DNA of 64,000 nucleotides from Tumebacillus amylolyticus (GTDB lineage Bacteria > Bacillota > Bacilli > Tumebacillales > Tumebacillaceae). How positions within the stretch are numbered: position 1 is the first letter of the stretch; every line of letters begins with the position of its first letter. Of the stretch, positions 1-9,146 are shown piece by piece. A program made the translations under genes and the position numbers. Location of the stretch: positions 62,001-126,000 of the forward strand of contig NZ_JAEQNB010000001.1 in the NCBI RefSeq assembly GCF_016722965.1. The letters run 5' to 3'. The notes beneath the pieces are model-generated. The model ran no database searches. It was given only the letters and a program-made list of their open reading frames with translations, and was not told the DNA's origin.

Positions 1-263
1 ACTTCAAGACCGTGTTCCAGAACCGTGAAATTCCGGAAGACCTCCCGGAGTACGAAGTGGAGCCGGGCACGAAGTGGATCGTCGCTCTGCTGACGGAATT
101 GAAGCTCGCTCCGTCCAACGGCGAAGCGCGCCGCCTGATCCAACAGGGCGGTCTGAAAATCAACTCCGAGAAAATCGAAGACCCGCAACTGCAACTTGAC
201 GTCGAGGACGGCATGATCCTCCAAGCCGGCAAGCGCAAGTTCGCCAAGTTGATTGTGAAATAA
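1..263 (+). CDS. tyrS: Tyrosyl-tRNA synthetase, C-terminal fragment (S4 domain)
   Basis: This is the 3' end of a gene that begins before the window. The open frame starts at base 3. It encodes about 86 residues with the linker and C-terminal S4 RNA-binding domain of bacterial tyrosyl-tRNA synthetase: the stretch KLAPSNGEARRLIQQGG followed by LKIN and a closing AGKRKFAKL. In this family the S4 domain binds tRNA-Tyr next to the catalytic domain, which is not visible here. A strong hairpin terminator follows 17 bases after the stop. The S4 signature is clear. A stand-alone S4 protein is unlikely because the frame is open to the window edge without a start. Confidence 0.88.
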   Translation, partial: FKTVFQNREIPEDLPEYEVEPGTKWIVALLTELKLAPSNGEARRLIQQGGLKINSEKIEDPQLQLDVEDGMILQAGKRKFAKLIVK

Positions 264-280
264 GTGAGTGAAGTATGAAA

Positions 281-317
281 AAGAGCCCCTATCCTCTGCG
301 GAGGAGGGGCTTTTTTT
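281..317 (+). terminator. Rho-independent terminator after tyrS
   Basis: AGCCCCT..CC pairs with GG..AGGGGCT and is followed by seven T residues. It sits between tyrS and the convergent kinase-like gene and may serve both. Confidence 0.85.
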
Positions 318-333
318 CTGATTTTCTATTTTT

Positions 334-1410
334 CTAGAGCTCGAAGCACTCCAAGCTTTGCAAGAGAACCGGCAGACGCTCCGCAATCGCTTCTCGGGTG
401 CCGTATCGAATCGTCGTCTCCATGTTGAGGTCTTGCTGTTGCAAGAGGGAGTAGTGGCGGTACACGAGGCTCAGGAGCATGAAGAAATGCTCGCCGTTGA
501 TCCGTTTGCGACGCTCCAGATCTCCGTCGCTGTAGGCATCGAGGAAGCCGTCTGCGATGGCTGTCAACTGCGTGCGATAGAGATGGAAATTGTGCCGCTC
601 ATACCGCGGTGCTTTGTGAAAGGACGGGAACAAGTTCCTGTAACAATTCAAAAAGTTCCCCGCAAACACCATGTTGCTGTACGCCAACGGCAACGGGTCG
701 ATGATCCGCACACGCCCCTCTGCCAAGACGAGATTCTCCGGCGACAGGTCGCGGTTGGTCAGCACGATCAACTCGTCATCTGTAAGACGGTTGGCCGCAA
801 CTCCTTCAAACGTCCGCAACACCGCATCACGGGCGAACGACAGCTCCGAGTCGAGCAACGCCTGCAATTCTTCCCGGTACTCCGCAATCTCCTCCCGCAA
901 GTTCGCATGAGCATCGCCGGGGGCCGCACCGTGAATTTTTTCCCCATCCCATTCGAGGAACCCAAACCCCTGAACCTCCACCGGCACCCCATCCACCGCA
1001 CGGAAGTACACCCCGATCTGCTTCCCGACCTCGTACGCACCCTCTGTATCCAAAGCGGACAATTGCACAGTCGGTCCCGCGTACGATTCGATCGTGAACG
1101 TCAAGTGCTCCGAAACGTGGTAGAAAAAGTCCTCCGGGCACACGCCCGGTTGGACTTTGTTTGCGTAGGCGTAGTACAACTGTTGCGCGCCGTATTCCGA
1201 GCGGAACAGTTTTTCATCATAGCGCAGGGGCTTGCAATAAGACTCTTCCTTTTGAAAACGCAACACCATCTGACGTCCGTCTGCCAGTTGAAGCAGGTAG
1301 GCGATGTGCCACGCACCTTCTCCCAACTCCTTCACGTCGAATTCCGGAGACGTTAGCGCCGGAAGTCCGGCAATCTGCAGGGCGTCGGCAATTTTTGAAG
1401 ACAACGGCAA
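334..1410 (-). CDS. Aminoglycoside-phosphotransferase-like kinase-fold protein
   Basis: A 358-residue protein with the look of the APH / choline-kinase superfamily. The catalytic-loop region reads LTNRDLSPENLVL near residues 217-229, followed by IIDP at 236-239. Family members usually have HxDxxxxN here. The aspartate (D221) and asparagine (N226) are present, but the usual histidine is asparagine (N219), and the metal-binding motif is IIDP rather than a DFG- or DxD-like motif. Whether it still phosphorylates a small molecule is therefore open. The start is TTG, seven bases after AGGGAGG. It diverges from the exopolysaccharide operon, and a perfect 18-bp palindrome lies just upstream. The substrate cannot be inferred. 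Confidence 0.7.
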   Translation of the reverse strand: MPLSSKIADALQIAGLPALTSPEFDVKELGEGAWHIAYLLQLADGRQMVLRFQKEESYCKPLRYDEKLFRSEYGAQQLYYAYANKVQPGVCPEDFFYHVSEHLTFTIESYAGPTVQLSALDTEGAYEVGKQIGVYFRAVDGVPVEVQGFGFLEWDGEKIHGAAPGDAHANLREEIAEYREELQALLDSELSFARDAVLRTFEGVAANRLTDDELIVLTNRDLSPENLVLAEGRVRIIDPLPLAYSNMVFAGNFLNCYRNLFPSFHKAPRYERHNFHLYRTQLTAIADGFLDAYSDGDLERRKRINGEHFFMLLSLVYRHYSLLQQQDLNMETTIRYGTREAIAERLPVLLQSLECFEL

Positions 1411-1430
1411 GAGAATTCCTCCCTTATTAC

Positions 1431-1448
1431 TTGGGAATATATTCCCAA
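1431..1448. promoter_or_regulatory. Perfect 18-bp palindrome, probable operator
   Basis: TTGGGAATATATTCCCAA is a perfect inverted repeat between the divergent kinase-like gene and the ydaJ-like gene. On the minus strand it lies between a possible -35 (TTGTTG) and -10 (TAATAA), the position expected for a repressor site. The regulator is unknown. Confidence 0.6.
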
Positions 1449-1553
1449 CAATTTATCACACTACTAGGAATGGTGCAATGACAACCGACGATTCATCATT
1501 TTGGTCAAAAGTGGGATGCTAGGAAAAAGCATACGTAATGAGGTGAACGCAGT

Positions 1554-2732
1554 TTGGCAGGGACGAAACGCACGGCTAGATGGGTGGCGGGAGGACTATT
1601 GGCGCTGGTCGTCGCGGCAGGGGCGGTCTCTGCCATCCAAAACTATCGAGAGTCACACCGTACCGTGGCGTTGCCTGAACTATCCCCGTACAAGAATCTG
1701 GCGGAGGAGCGCTTGTATCGCTTTGTCAAAACGTTTCTGACCGATGGACAGGGCGGTGTCCGCACCAACCTCATGCCGACGACTTCCGGCGCTGTGACAA
1801 GTGGAGACACGGCGAGAGGACATGCTGTGTTGTCCGAATCGGTGGGGCTCCTGATGGAGTATGCCGTGCGCGCAAGCAACCGCGAATTGTTCGAGATTGA
1901 AGTGCGACTCTTGGAACAGCGCTTTTTGACAGGAGAGTACTTCGTGCGCTGGGTGGCACCGCCGCTTGGGGAGAAAACTCCGGTCTCCACCGTCAACTCC
2001 TCGATTGACGACCTCCGTTTAATCGGGGCGTTGCTGGCGGGAGATGAGAAGTTTGGCGATGAACATGCCCGCCGACTTGCAGAGCACATCGCCAAGGGAT
2101 TGCTTTCTTACAACGGGCAATCCGGGTTTCTGCGTGACTTCGCCGATGTAGCGACCGGGAAGCGGGCGGACGAGGTGTCGATTCGGTATTTGAATCTGGG
2201 GGTTTTAGCCAAACTAAGCGGTACCGACCTCGCCTACAAGCCGGTGTACGAGCAATCCCGTCAGCTTTTGCAGAGGGCCCAGCAACCTTCGGGCCTGTAT
2301 GCGACGGTGTGGTTGCCGGACACGGGCGCTTTTCGTCAACAGGACGGGGAGGTGGAGGTCGACCCGCACATGGCGGAGCAACTGGTGGCGGCTCTCTATG
2401 CCCAAGAGGCGAAGTTGTCAACGGAACGAATGACAACCCTTTTGAAAAAAGCGCTCGGGGCCGCCGGCCGCCTCCCTGCTACGATCGACCGCGACGGAGC
2501 TCCGGCAACAGACATGGAATCGCCAGCGGTCTATGCGCTGGCTGCGATCTATCTGCATCGTGCGGGCGAGGAGTCTGCAACGGCCGCTTGTTTGAAGCGA
2601 TTGGAAGAGATGCAAGTTCAAAAAGGAGAGCGCTACGACGGCGGATATGTGGATCTGAGTTCGTTGGAAGCGTTCTCGTTTGACCAACTGGAAGCGCTGC
2701 TCGCGCTGAGGGAAGCGGGGGAGACACCATGA
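1554..2732 (+). CDS. ydaJ: YdaJ-like secreted glycosyl hydrolase of the exopolysaccharide operon
   Basis: A 392-residue protein with an N-terminal membrane anchor or signal (hydrophobic residues about 11-27), followed by a domain resembling family 8 glycoside hydrolases, an alpha/alpha barrel. It is the first gene of an operon whose five products match B. subtilis YdaJ-YdaK-YdaL-YdaM-YdaN in order. In that system YdaJ is thought to process the exopolysaccharide outside the cell. The start is TTG, with GAGGTGA about 10 bases upstream. The stop overlaps the next start by four bases (ATGA), so translation is probably coupled. Hydrolase activity is inferred from order and overall resemblance; I did not confirm catalytic acids. 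Confidence 0.75.
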   Translation: MAGTKRTARWVAGGLLALVVAAGAVSAIQNYRESHRTVALPELSPYKNLAEERLYRFVKTFLTDGQGGVRTNLMPTTSGAVTSGDTARGHAVLSESVGLLMEYAVRASNRELFEIEVRLLEQRFLTGEYFVRWVAPPLGEKTPVSTVNSSIDDLRLIGALLAGDEKFGDEHARRLAEHIAKGLLSYNGQSGFLRDFADVATGKRADEVSIRYLNLGVLAKLSGTDLAYKPVYEQSRQLLQRAQQPSGLYATVWLPDTGAFRQQDGEVEVDPHMAEQLVAALYAQEAKLSTERMTTLLKKALGAAGRLPATIDRDGAPATDMESPAVYALAAIYLHRAGEESATAACLKRLEEMQVQKGERYDGGYVDLSSLEAFSFDQLEALLALREAGETP

Positions 2733-3682
2733 CCAACCAAGAAAACCCGTCCGAGCGCCAGGACTCGCAACGCAAGCTCGACATGCGTTTCCTCTGTGCC
2801 GTCATCGTGCTGGTCGTCGCCCAGTTTGTGACGCTGTTCAGCCAGCCGACACGGCCATTTACGTACATCTGGTACTCGATGTGCGTAGGAGTCTTGATCA
2901 TCGGCTATGTTCGAGGGCGCGTGTTCGGGTTGCTGATGTCGCTCGTGGCGGTGTTTTTGTTCGGAAGCTTCAATATGTATCAGTTTTTCGTCGCGCATGA
3001 TACGTCGCAGTTGTCGACGGTCGATGCGTTGTGGTTCTTTCTGTTTCCGCTCTGCGGGTTCACGGGAGGTCTCCTCGGGGACTTTGTGCGGGGACTGCTG
3101 ACTCGCTACGAGGCGGTCTACGGATCGGTCGATGAGTTGTTGCTTGCCGATCCGTTGACGGGGTTGATGAACGCGAAGCGTTTTTTCTTCGACTTGCAGG
3201 AGGAGTTGGAGCGGGCGAAGCGGCACTTCATTCGGCGGGAACGTGCGGGGGAAGCGAGCGGGACATGGGAGTCGTTGTCGGCGGAACAAGCGAATATCAA
3301 CGAAGTTCTCACCGTCATGCTGTTTGAGATTGTTCATTTCAATGAATTTGTGACGCTGTATGGAGAACAGCAGAGCAACAAATTGCTGGCGACGATTTCG
3401 GAGGAATTGCAGCACGTCACGCGACCCAGTGATCGCAAAGCGAGGATCGACCGGGCGCGGTTCGCTCTGATCTTGCCGGAGACGCCGCCGCAGAATGCCA
3501 CCATCGTGCGAAATCGCTTGAACGAAGCGATCGACAGCTTCCAGATGACCGTGCGGGAGACGCGGACGCGTCAGGTGACGTTGAAGCTGAGATTCGGGAT
3601 GGCGACCGCTCCGCAACAGGGAGCTACGGCCGAAGACTTGTTCGCAACGGCGGAAAGGGAGTTGTCGTTTGATCTGGGGTAG
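2729..3682 (+). CDS. ydaK: YdaK-like membrane protein with degenerate GGDEF domain, probable c-di-GMP receptor
   Basis: 317 residues. Four hydrophobic segments lie near 20-38, 45-60, 66-86 and 99-116, followed by a GGDEF-type domain starting at DPLTGLMN (141-148). The catalytic GGDEF motif is replaced by DRARF (241-245), so cyclase activity is not expected. Five residues upstream sits RPSD (232-235), an intact RxxD inhibitory site at the canonical spacing. B. subtilis YdaK has the same combination and binds c-di-GMP to switch on exopolysaccharide production, which is the likely role here. The gene is coupled to both neighbours by short overlaps. Confidence is high for the family and moderate for ligand binding. 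Confidence 0.85.
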   Translation: MTNQENPSERQDSQRKLDMRFLCAVIVLVVAQFVTLFSQPTRPFTYIWYSMCVGVLIIGYVRGRVFGLLMSLVAVFLFGSFNMYQFFVAHDTSQLSTVDALWFFLFPLCGFTGGLLGDFVRGLLTRYEAVYGSVDELLLADPLTGLMNAKRFFFDLQEELERAKRHFIRRERAGEASGTWESLSAEQANINEVLTVMLFEIVHFNEFVTLYGEQQSNKLLATISEELQHVTRPSDRKARIDRARFALILPETPPQNATIVRNRLNEAIDSFQMTVRETRTRQVTLKLRFGMATAPQQGATAEDLFATAERELSFDLG

Positions 3683-5402
3683 ACGGTTGGGGCTGAGAGG
3701 TTCCCGAGTAGAGTGGAGGCGTTTCGGGCTGATTTTTTTGGTTGCCTTGTTCTTGTTCTCTTGGCTGCCTTGCCCGGCACGGGCAGACGACAAGCCTGCG
3801 GGTATTCTGCTCCTGTACCACACGGGATACGAGAACGAGCAGGTCTACATGCGGTCTCTGTTCAACCTCATGGCGCCTTTTGGCACGTCGATCACTCCGA
3901 TCAACGTCGAAGAGCAGGCCCCGAACGATGCGGACGTGGTGGAGTTGGTGACCCATGCGAAGTACATCGTCTTGCTCGCAGACCGTGACGGCGTGCAAAA
4001 ACTGCCGGACTCTTGGCGGCTCACGGCTCGCAAGTCTTCCGCCGCTCTGTACTTCATGGGGGAAAACCCAGCAGACGTATTTGGCGCAACGAACCCCGTG
4101 CAAGAAACGGTCGGCAAGCTCGCCAGCGCCACGACCTTGCTCATTCATGGGAATTCATACCCGCTCAACGTCTCCATCGACATGCCGCTTTTTCAACTGC
4201 CGTCTCCAAGGGAGCAAGTGTATGCGGAGATTGCGAACGGTGATCGCCGAGAGCCTTTTATCTCGTCCTCGCATCTGGGAGCGGGAACGGGAGCAGGCGG
4301 GCAGAAGCGATCCCTTTTCCTCTGCCTCCGATACACCGCGTTTGGCGAACTGAGTTTCGCGATTGCAGATTCGCTTTTTGATTTCTTCGGTGTGGATGTG
4401 AAGCCGTTGCACGAAGCTTATGTGCGGATCGAGGACATCCACCCCATGCGAAGCCCCGAGGAAATTCGCAACATCACCGATTTTCTCAGTGGGGAGGGGA
4501 TTCCGTTCCTCCTCGGCGTCATTCCGATCTACCAAAACGGAGGAGAGCGTGTCGTGCTCTCCGACCGCCCGGAACTAGTGCAAGCGTTGCAATACGCCCA
4601 GTCCAAGGGCGGCACGATCATCCAGCACGGCACCACGCACCAATACTATCTGTCCGAGACGGGCGAGGGCTACGAATTCTGGGACTCGGCGAACAAAGGC
4701 CCGATTCCTGACGAAGACACGTACATCACCGACAAGTTGGAACTCGGGCTGAAAGTCCTCTTGGAGAACAAATTGTACCCTGTTGCCTTTGAACCGCCGC
4801 ACTATGCGATGACGAGGCACGGCTACGAAATCGCTGCGAGGTACTTTTCCACGGTGGTCGGCAATTTGCAAATCACCGATACTTCGTTTGTCACGATGGA
4901 GCCGCCTTATGGAATCACGAACAGCTACCAAGGGGGGCTGACGTTTTACCCCGAGAACGGCGGCTACGTGTACGAGGAACACCCGAGTGTCGTTCCCGAA
5001 ATGCTCGCCAACATGAAAAAAGTCGAGATCGTGCGCCGTTCGCAGACCGGGTTCTTTTTTCACTCGTATTTGCCGCTTCAAGATTTGAAAGAGTTGGTGA
5101 AGGGCATGAAGGAGTCGGGTCTCACCCCCTTCAACTTGCGAGACTACGAGAATACGGTCAAAACTCCGTGGGGCACGATTTCCACCGCCAACGGTCTCCT
5201 CCACACCGACATCAGACCGCCACAGGAGTCTACGGGGAATGTCGACGTCCCGCGCAGTACCGCGCAGAAAGTCTCGAACTTCGTGGCGTGGGGCGTTGTG
5301 AGCGTGGTGACGACGGTGATTGCGGTGTTTCTCATCCAAGTGCGGATCTTGCGTCGACGTCGTCGGGCGCGGCTGTTTGCGGAGAGGGGAGAGCTGAAAT
5401 GA
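3669..5402 (+). CDS. ydaL: YdaL-like DUF2334 polysaccharide-deacetylase-fold protein
   Basis: 577 residues: a signal or anchor at residues 18-37 ending at PARA, a large extracytoplasmic DUF2334 (deacetylase-like) domain with the motifs YVRIEDIHPM and IQHGTTHQY, and a C-terminal membrane helix followed by a run of arginines (near VVSVVTTVIAVFLIQV). The family is related to NodB deacetylases and may trim acetyl groups from the exported polymer. The TTG start overlaps ydaK by 14 bases and is supported by AAAGGGAG six bases upstream. The stop overlaps the glycosyltransferase start (ATGA). Enzymatic activity is inferred, not shown. Confidence 0.82.
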   Translation: MIWGRRLGLRGSRVEWRRFGLIFLVALFLFSWLPCPARADDKPAGILLLYHTGYENEQVYMRSLFNLMAPFGTSITPINVEEQAPNDADVVELVTHAKYIVLLADRDGVQKLPDSWRLTARKSSAALYFMGENPADVFGATNPVQETVGKLASATTLLIHGNSYPLNVSIDMPLFQLPSPREQVYAEIANGDRREPFISSSHLGAGTGAGGQKRSLFLCLRYTAFGELSFAIADSLFDFFGVDVKPLHEAYVRIEDIHPMRSPEEIRNITDFLSGEGIPFLLGVIPIYQNGGERVVLSDRPELVQALQYAQSKGGTIIQHGTTHQYYLSETGEGYEFWDSANKGPIPDEDTYITDKLELGLKVLLENKLYPVAFEPPHYAMTRHGYEIAARYFSTVVGNLQITDTSFVTMEPPYGITNSYQGGLTFYPENGGYVYEEHPSVVPEMLANMKKVEIVRRSQTGFFFHSYLPLQDLKELVKGMKESGLTPFNLRDYENTVKTPWGTISTANGLLHTDIRPPQESTGNVDVPRSTAQKVSNFVAWGVVSVVTTVIAVFLIQVRILRRRRRARLFAERGELK

Positions 5403-6643
5403 ACGTCGACAAGCTCTTTTTGTTCTCGTTGATCATGATCTGGGTGATGTTGCTCTACCACGTGGCGTTGGCGATTGCCGGCTATCGCTATGAAAAAAAG
5501 CTGGAGAGCTTCGCGGACCAGCTTCCCTTACCGGACGTCGCGCCCTTCGTCTCGGTGATGGTTCCCGCCCACAACGAGGAAAAAGTCATCGAGCGCACCG
5601 CCCGCGCCCTCTGTTCGTTCGACTACCCGCCCGATCGCTTCGAAGTGATCATCGTCAACGACCGCTCCAAGGACCGCACCGGGCAAATTCTCGACGAACT
5701 GACCAAGGAGCACCCGATGCTCCGCCCGTATCACATCAAACCGGGCGAGGGCGGCGGTGGCAAATCGGCTGCCTTGAACAAAGGGATCGAATCGGCGAGA
5801 GGTGAGGTCATCGCCGTGTATGACGCCGACAACACGCCTGAACGCACGGCGTTGACGCGCTTGGTGTCCACACTCTGCAGCAACGAAAACTACGGCGCTG
5901 TCGTCGGCAAATTCCGTGTCATCAACGCCAAAAAGAACCTGCTTACGAAGTTCATCAACATCGAAACGATTTCGTTCCAATGGATGGTGCAAGCCGGGCG
6001 TTGGAATCTGTTTAAAATCGCCAGCATCCCCGGCACCAACTTCGTCATCTGGCGGCATGTGCTCGACGAAGCGGGCTCGTGGGATGAAAAAGCGCTCGCC
6101 GAAGACACAGAGCTCTCCATCCGCATCTACGAAACCGGCAAGATGATCTGCTTCATGCCCCTTGGCGTGACGTGGGAGCAGGAGCCTGAAACTTGGAACG
6201 TGTGGATCAAGCAGAGGACGAGGTGGGTGCAAGGCAACTCGTATGTGGTGATCAAGTTCGTCAAACAGATCTTCAAGCTCAAACGCAAGCGGATGGTGTT
6301 TGATATCTTGTACTTTTTCTTCACGTATTTTGTTTTTTTGCTGGGCGTGTTGCTGTCCGACCTGATCTTCGTGCTGGCCGCATTCGGGGTCGTGAAGCTG
6401 ACGTTGAACGGGCCGTATGTGGTGATCTGGTTGCTGGCGTATGTGCTGTTCATCGTCGAGATTCTCGTCACTTTGGAAATTGAACGAACGGAACTGACGT
6501 GGCGCAATCTGTTCGTCGTGGCGTTGATGTACTTCACCTACTCGCAGCTCTGGTTGTACCTCGTCGTGCGCGGGATGTTCCTCCAACTCAAGAGCACGTT
6601 GAAGAAGGAAAAAATCGTCTGGTACAAAACAGACCGATTCTGA
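5399..6643 (+). CDS. ydaM: YdaM-like processive family 2 glycosyltransferase (exopolysaccharide synthase)
   Basis: 414 residues from the ATG that overlaps the ydaL stop; a longer in-frame extension upstream lies inside ydaL and is rejected. One N-terminal membrane helix, a GT2 catalytic domain, then a cluster of C-terminal helices. Catalytic landmarks of cellulose/PNAG-type synthases are present: PAHNEE, the DAD at 142-144, AEDTE for the catalytic base, and QRTRW, the acceptor-site Q(R)xxRW motif. It should polymerise a UDP-sugar at the cytoplasmic face and feed the chain outward. The sugar is not predictable from sequence. Its partner is the BcsB-like protein encoded next. Confidence 0.88.
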   Translation: MNVDKLFLFSLIMIWVMLLYHVALAIAGYRYEKKLESFADQLPLPDVAPFVSVMVPAHNEEKVIERTARALCSFDYPPDRFEVIIVNDRSKDRTGQILDELTKEHPMLRPYHIKPGEGGGGKSAALNKGIESARGEVIAVYDADNTPERTALTRLVSTLCSNENYGAVVGKFRVINAKKNLLTKFINIETISFQWMVQAGRWNLFKIASIPGTNFVIWRHVLDEAGSWDEKALAEDTELSIRIYETGKMICFMPLGVTWEQEPETWNVWIKQRTRWVQGNSYVVIKFVKQIFKLKRKRMVFDILYFFFTYFVFLLGVLLSDLIFVLAAFGVVKLTLNGPYVVIWLLAYVLFIVEILVTLEIERTELTWRNLFVVALMYFTYSQLWLYLVVRGMFLQLKSTLKKEKIVWYKTDRF

Positions 6644-6672
6644 CGTCAAAACCGGCAAGGGGTGGCAACGAG

Positions 6673-9030
6673 ATGAACAAGAGATGGTGGCAGAGATGGC
6701 TCCTGAAAACCGCAGCCCTGTTGACCGCTCTGAGTCTGGTCTCACCGGCGGGGGCAGCACCTCCCGCGAAAACATCGGCTGTCCCGCAACCAACCGCCGA
6801 AGGGCTGCAAAACACATTTATCACGAGCTCCAACGTGACGCTGACCCCAATGTCCAGCCGCTTCGAGTATTTCCTGCAAGTGTCGCCGCGCTGGACGGTG
6901 CGTTCGGCAGACTTTACGATTCACTTCCGACACTCGGCAACGCTTGTGAAGGAACTTTCCAGCGTGAGTTTGCTCGTAGACGGGGTTCCGTACCATACGA
7001 TCTGGCTGGGTCCGGAGAACGAAACAAACGGAGTGCTGAGCGCTCACATTCCAAGCGGTGCGCTCACGCCGGGTTTTCATCAGTTCAGCGTCGCGAGCAA
7101 CATGCGCTCGCACCGGGAGTTGTGTGACGACCTGTCCGATCCGGCGAACTGGCTGGTCTTGGAGAATACATCGCTGATCCACCTCGACTATGCCAATCAC
7201 AACGACACGCCGAATTTGCAGATGTTCCCGGTCCCTTTTCTCAGCGAATCGGGGGCAGGGCCTTGGAATGTCAACATCGTGGTGCCGGACCTTGCGAGCG
7301 ACCGCGAGTTGAGCGTTGCGTATCGCCTCGTGACGGTGTTGGCGAAACTTCAGAGTTTGAATGCGTCCTCGGCACGGGTACTCAAGCTGTCCGATTGGAC
7401 GCCTGACACCGACCCGCGAAATTTGATCGTCGTCGGGCAAGTGGAGAAGTTGCCGGCAGATTGGCAGAAACACTTTTCAGATTTGCTATCGACGGGGCGT
7501 GATGTGGGGCTCTTGCGGGAGGTCACCTCCACAGAGTCGGGCAAGCGGGCGGTGCTGTTCGTAAGCGGCCATACGGAGCGCGGGGTGGAGATTGCGGCAG
7601 AATCCCTGTCTTACCCGAACTTCCGCAAACAACTCTCCGGCGCAACGGCGCAAGTCTCAGAAGAAGTGCTGACGGCCGCCCAAGAGTTGCAAAAAAAAGA
7701 ACGAGACGCGCTCGCACTGGCTACCCAAGAGGGCCGGGTGACCATGAAGCAACTCTCGTACAAGGAGGTCACGCTCTCCAACGTCCAGACTTCTTCGGCA
7801 TCCTACACGTTCAACACACCTCCGATGTGGCAGTATACCAAGGGGGCAGGGGTCAAGCTTCATCTAAAATACTCGTCCCTGCTCGATGACAAACGCAGTG
7901 CCGTGATCGCCACCGTCAACGGATCGCCGCAGGTGAGCCAAAAACTTTCGGCTGCGACGGCGGAGGGCTTGGATTTGTTCGTTCCGTTCCCCGAAGATTT
8001 GCGAGTGGGGGAAGAGGTTCGGGTGAATGTTCAGGCGGAGATGTATTTGGAGACCAACAGTTGTATGGATGACAACAATCCCAGCGGGATGAGGCGGTAT
8101 CTATCCATCGACCCGGATCAAAGCGAATTCATTCTCCCGCACATGAACAAAGAGACTGCCGCCCTTGCGAATTTTCCGGGGGCGTTCCTCTCCGAGAATT
8201 CGTCGTTGGAGCAGACGACGGCCGTTCTGCCCAGCAAGCCGACCGAGTCGGAGATGATCGCTTTGGCGCAAGTGGTGGCGGGTGCTTCGAATTGGGTGGA
8301 GAGAGATGGGCTGGAAGTCGTCCGGCATCACAGCGATGCGAATCTTCGAGACAAAGTCTGGGTGATCGACACCGCGGGGGACAACGAGTTCCTGCAACAG
8401 ATGGCAGAGAACCGTGAACTTGCGATCCGCTCAACGCCGTCGGGTTTGCAAAGCGACACGGTGCCGCTGGTCAATACGACGCAAACCAACGGGGGGGCAA
8501 TCCAGCAAGTCTTTCGGCCGAATGGGGGAACGGCGCTGGTTGTCGCAGCTCCGACTCCTGACATGCTTTTGGAGACGGCAACGGTGCTGGCAGATCGTAC
8601 CGAGATTCGAGATGCGGACACCCAAGGGGCGGCTTTGCGGACGTCTGATCGGCAGACGGTGTTGATGACGATTGATACGCAGCCATACTTGAGTTTGCCG
8701 CAGAGAGTGGCAAACCGAGTCGCGGAGACGTATGGTTATCTGCGTTCATCGGAGGGGCAGTTGGTGATCTTCGGCAGTGCATTCGGGCTCACGGTGCTGG
8801 TGATTCTCTGGTTCATCTGGAAACTCATCTGGCGTCCCAAACTAGAAACGAAGGGCAAATGGAAACGTCGCAAGAAAAAGCCAAAACCGCCGAAAAACAC
8901 GCCACCACCACCCACACCAAAGACTGAATCACCAACTGCACCAACCTATGACTTACCCGATCTCCTCCCACCCAAAGACCCCGAAGACCCAGCCAATTGG
9001 CCTTCACGAAAAAACCGCAACAAAAAATAA
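6673..9030 (+). CDS. ydaN: YdaN-like BcsB-family polysaccharide synthase subunit
   Basis: 785 residues from ATG 6673, preceded by AAGGGGTGG. A signal peptide (residues about 9-30, ending GAAPPA), a long extracytoplasmic region resembling the cellulose synthase regulatory subunit BcsB with its jelly-roll and flavodoxin-like repeats, a C-terminal membrane helix near VIFGSAFGLTVLVILWFIW, and a Lys/Pro-rich cytoplasmic tail. BcsB-type proteins guide the emerging glycan and anchor the synthase. Last gene of the operon, followed by a terminator. The Pro-rich tail (PPKNTPPPPTPKTE) is unusual and may be a linker or a protein-binding site. Confidence 0.82.
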   Translation: MNKRWWQRWLLKTAALLTALSLVSPAGAAPPAKTSAVPQPTAEGLQNTFITSSNVTLTPMSSRFEYFLQVSPRWTVRSADFTIHFRHSATLVKELSSVSLLVDGVPYHTIWLGPENETNGVLSAHIPSGALTPGFHQFSVASNMRSHRELCDDLSDPANWLVLENTSLIHLDYANHNDTPNLQMFPVPFLSESGAGPWNVNIVVPDLASDRELSVAYRLVTVLAKLQSLNASSARVLKLSDWTPDTDPRNLIVVGQVEKLPADWQKHFSDLLSTGRDVGLLREVTSTESGKRAVLFVSGHTERGVEIAAESLSYPNFRKQLSGATAQVSEEVLTAAQELQKKERDALALATQEGRVTMKQLSYKEVTLSNVQTSSASYTFNTPPMWQYTKGAGVKLHLKYSSLLDDKRSAVIATVNGSPQVSQKLSAATAEGLDLFVPFPEDLRVGEEVRVNVQAEMYLETNSCMDDNNPSGMRRYLSIDPDQSEFILPHMNKETAALANFPGAFLSENSSLEQTTAVLPSKPTESEMIALAQVVAGASNWVERDGLEVVRHHSDANLRDKVWVIDTAGDNEFLQQMAENRELAIRSTPSGLQSDTVPLVNTTQTNGGAIQQVFRPNGGTALVVAAPTPDMLLETATVLADRTEIRDADTQGAALRTSDRQTVLMTIDTQPYLSLPQRVANRVAETYGYLRSSEGQLVIFGSAFGLTVLVILWFIWKLIWRPKLETKGKWKRRKKKPKPPKNTPPPPTPKTESPTAPTYDLPDLLPPKDPEDPANWPSRKNRNKK

Positions 9031-9085
9031 AACCACACCCATCAAAAAGGCATGCTACACGAAAAAAACATGCCACACGAAAAAA

Positions 9086-9119
9086 GCACGATCCACTCGA
9101 TGGATCATGCTTTTTTTTT
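9086..9119 (+). terminator. Terminator after the ydaJ-N operon
   Basis: GCACGATCCA pairs with TGGATCATGC with one mismatch and is followed by nine T residues. Just upstream lies an A-rich stretch with a repeated ACACGAAAAAA unit. Confidence 0.8.
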
Positions 9120-9146
9120 CAAACGTTCCACGTGAAACATTGCGTG

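Noticed and set aside
358..1356. Long plus-strand open frame
   Set aside because: Exact antisense of the kinase-like gene; no ribosome-binding site and no family features. A GC-rich codon-bias shadow.
5168..5398. Longer N-terminus for the glycosyltransferase
   Set aside because: Lies inside ydaL in another frame, low-complexity; the ATGA overlap start gives the canonical N-terminus.
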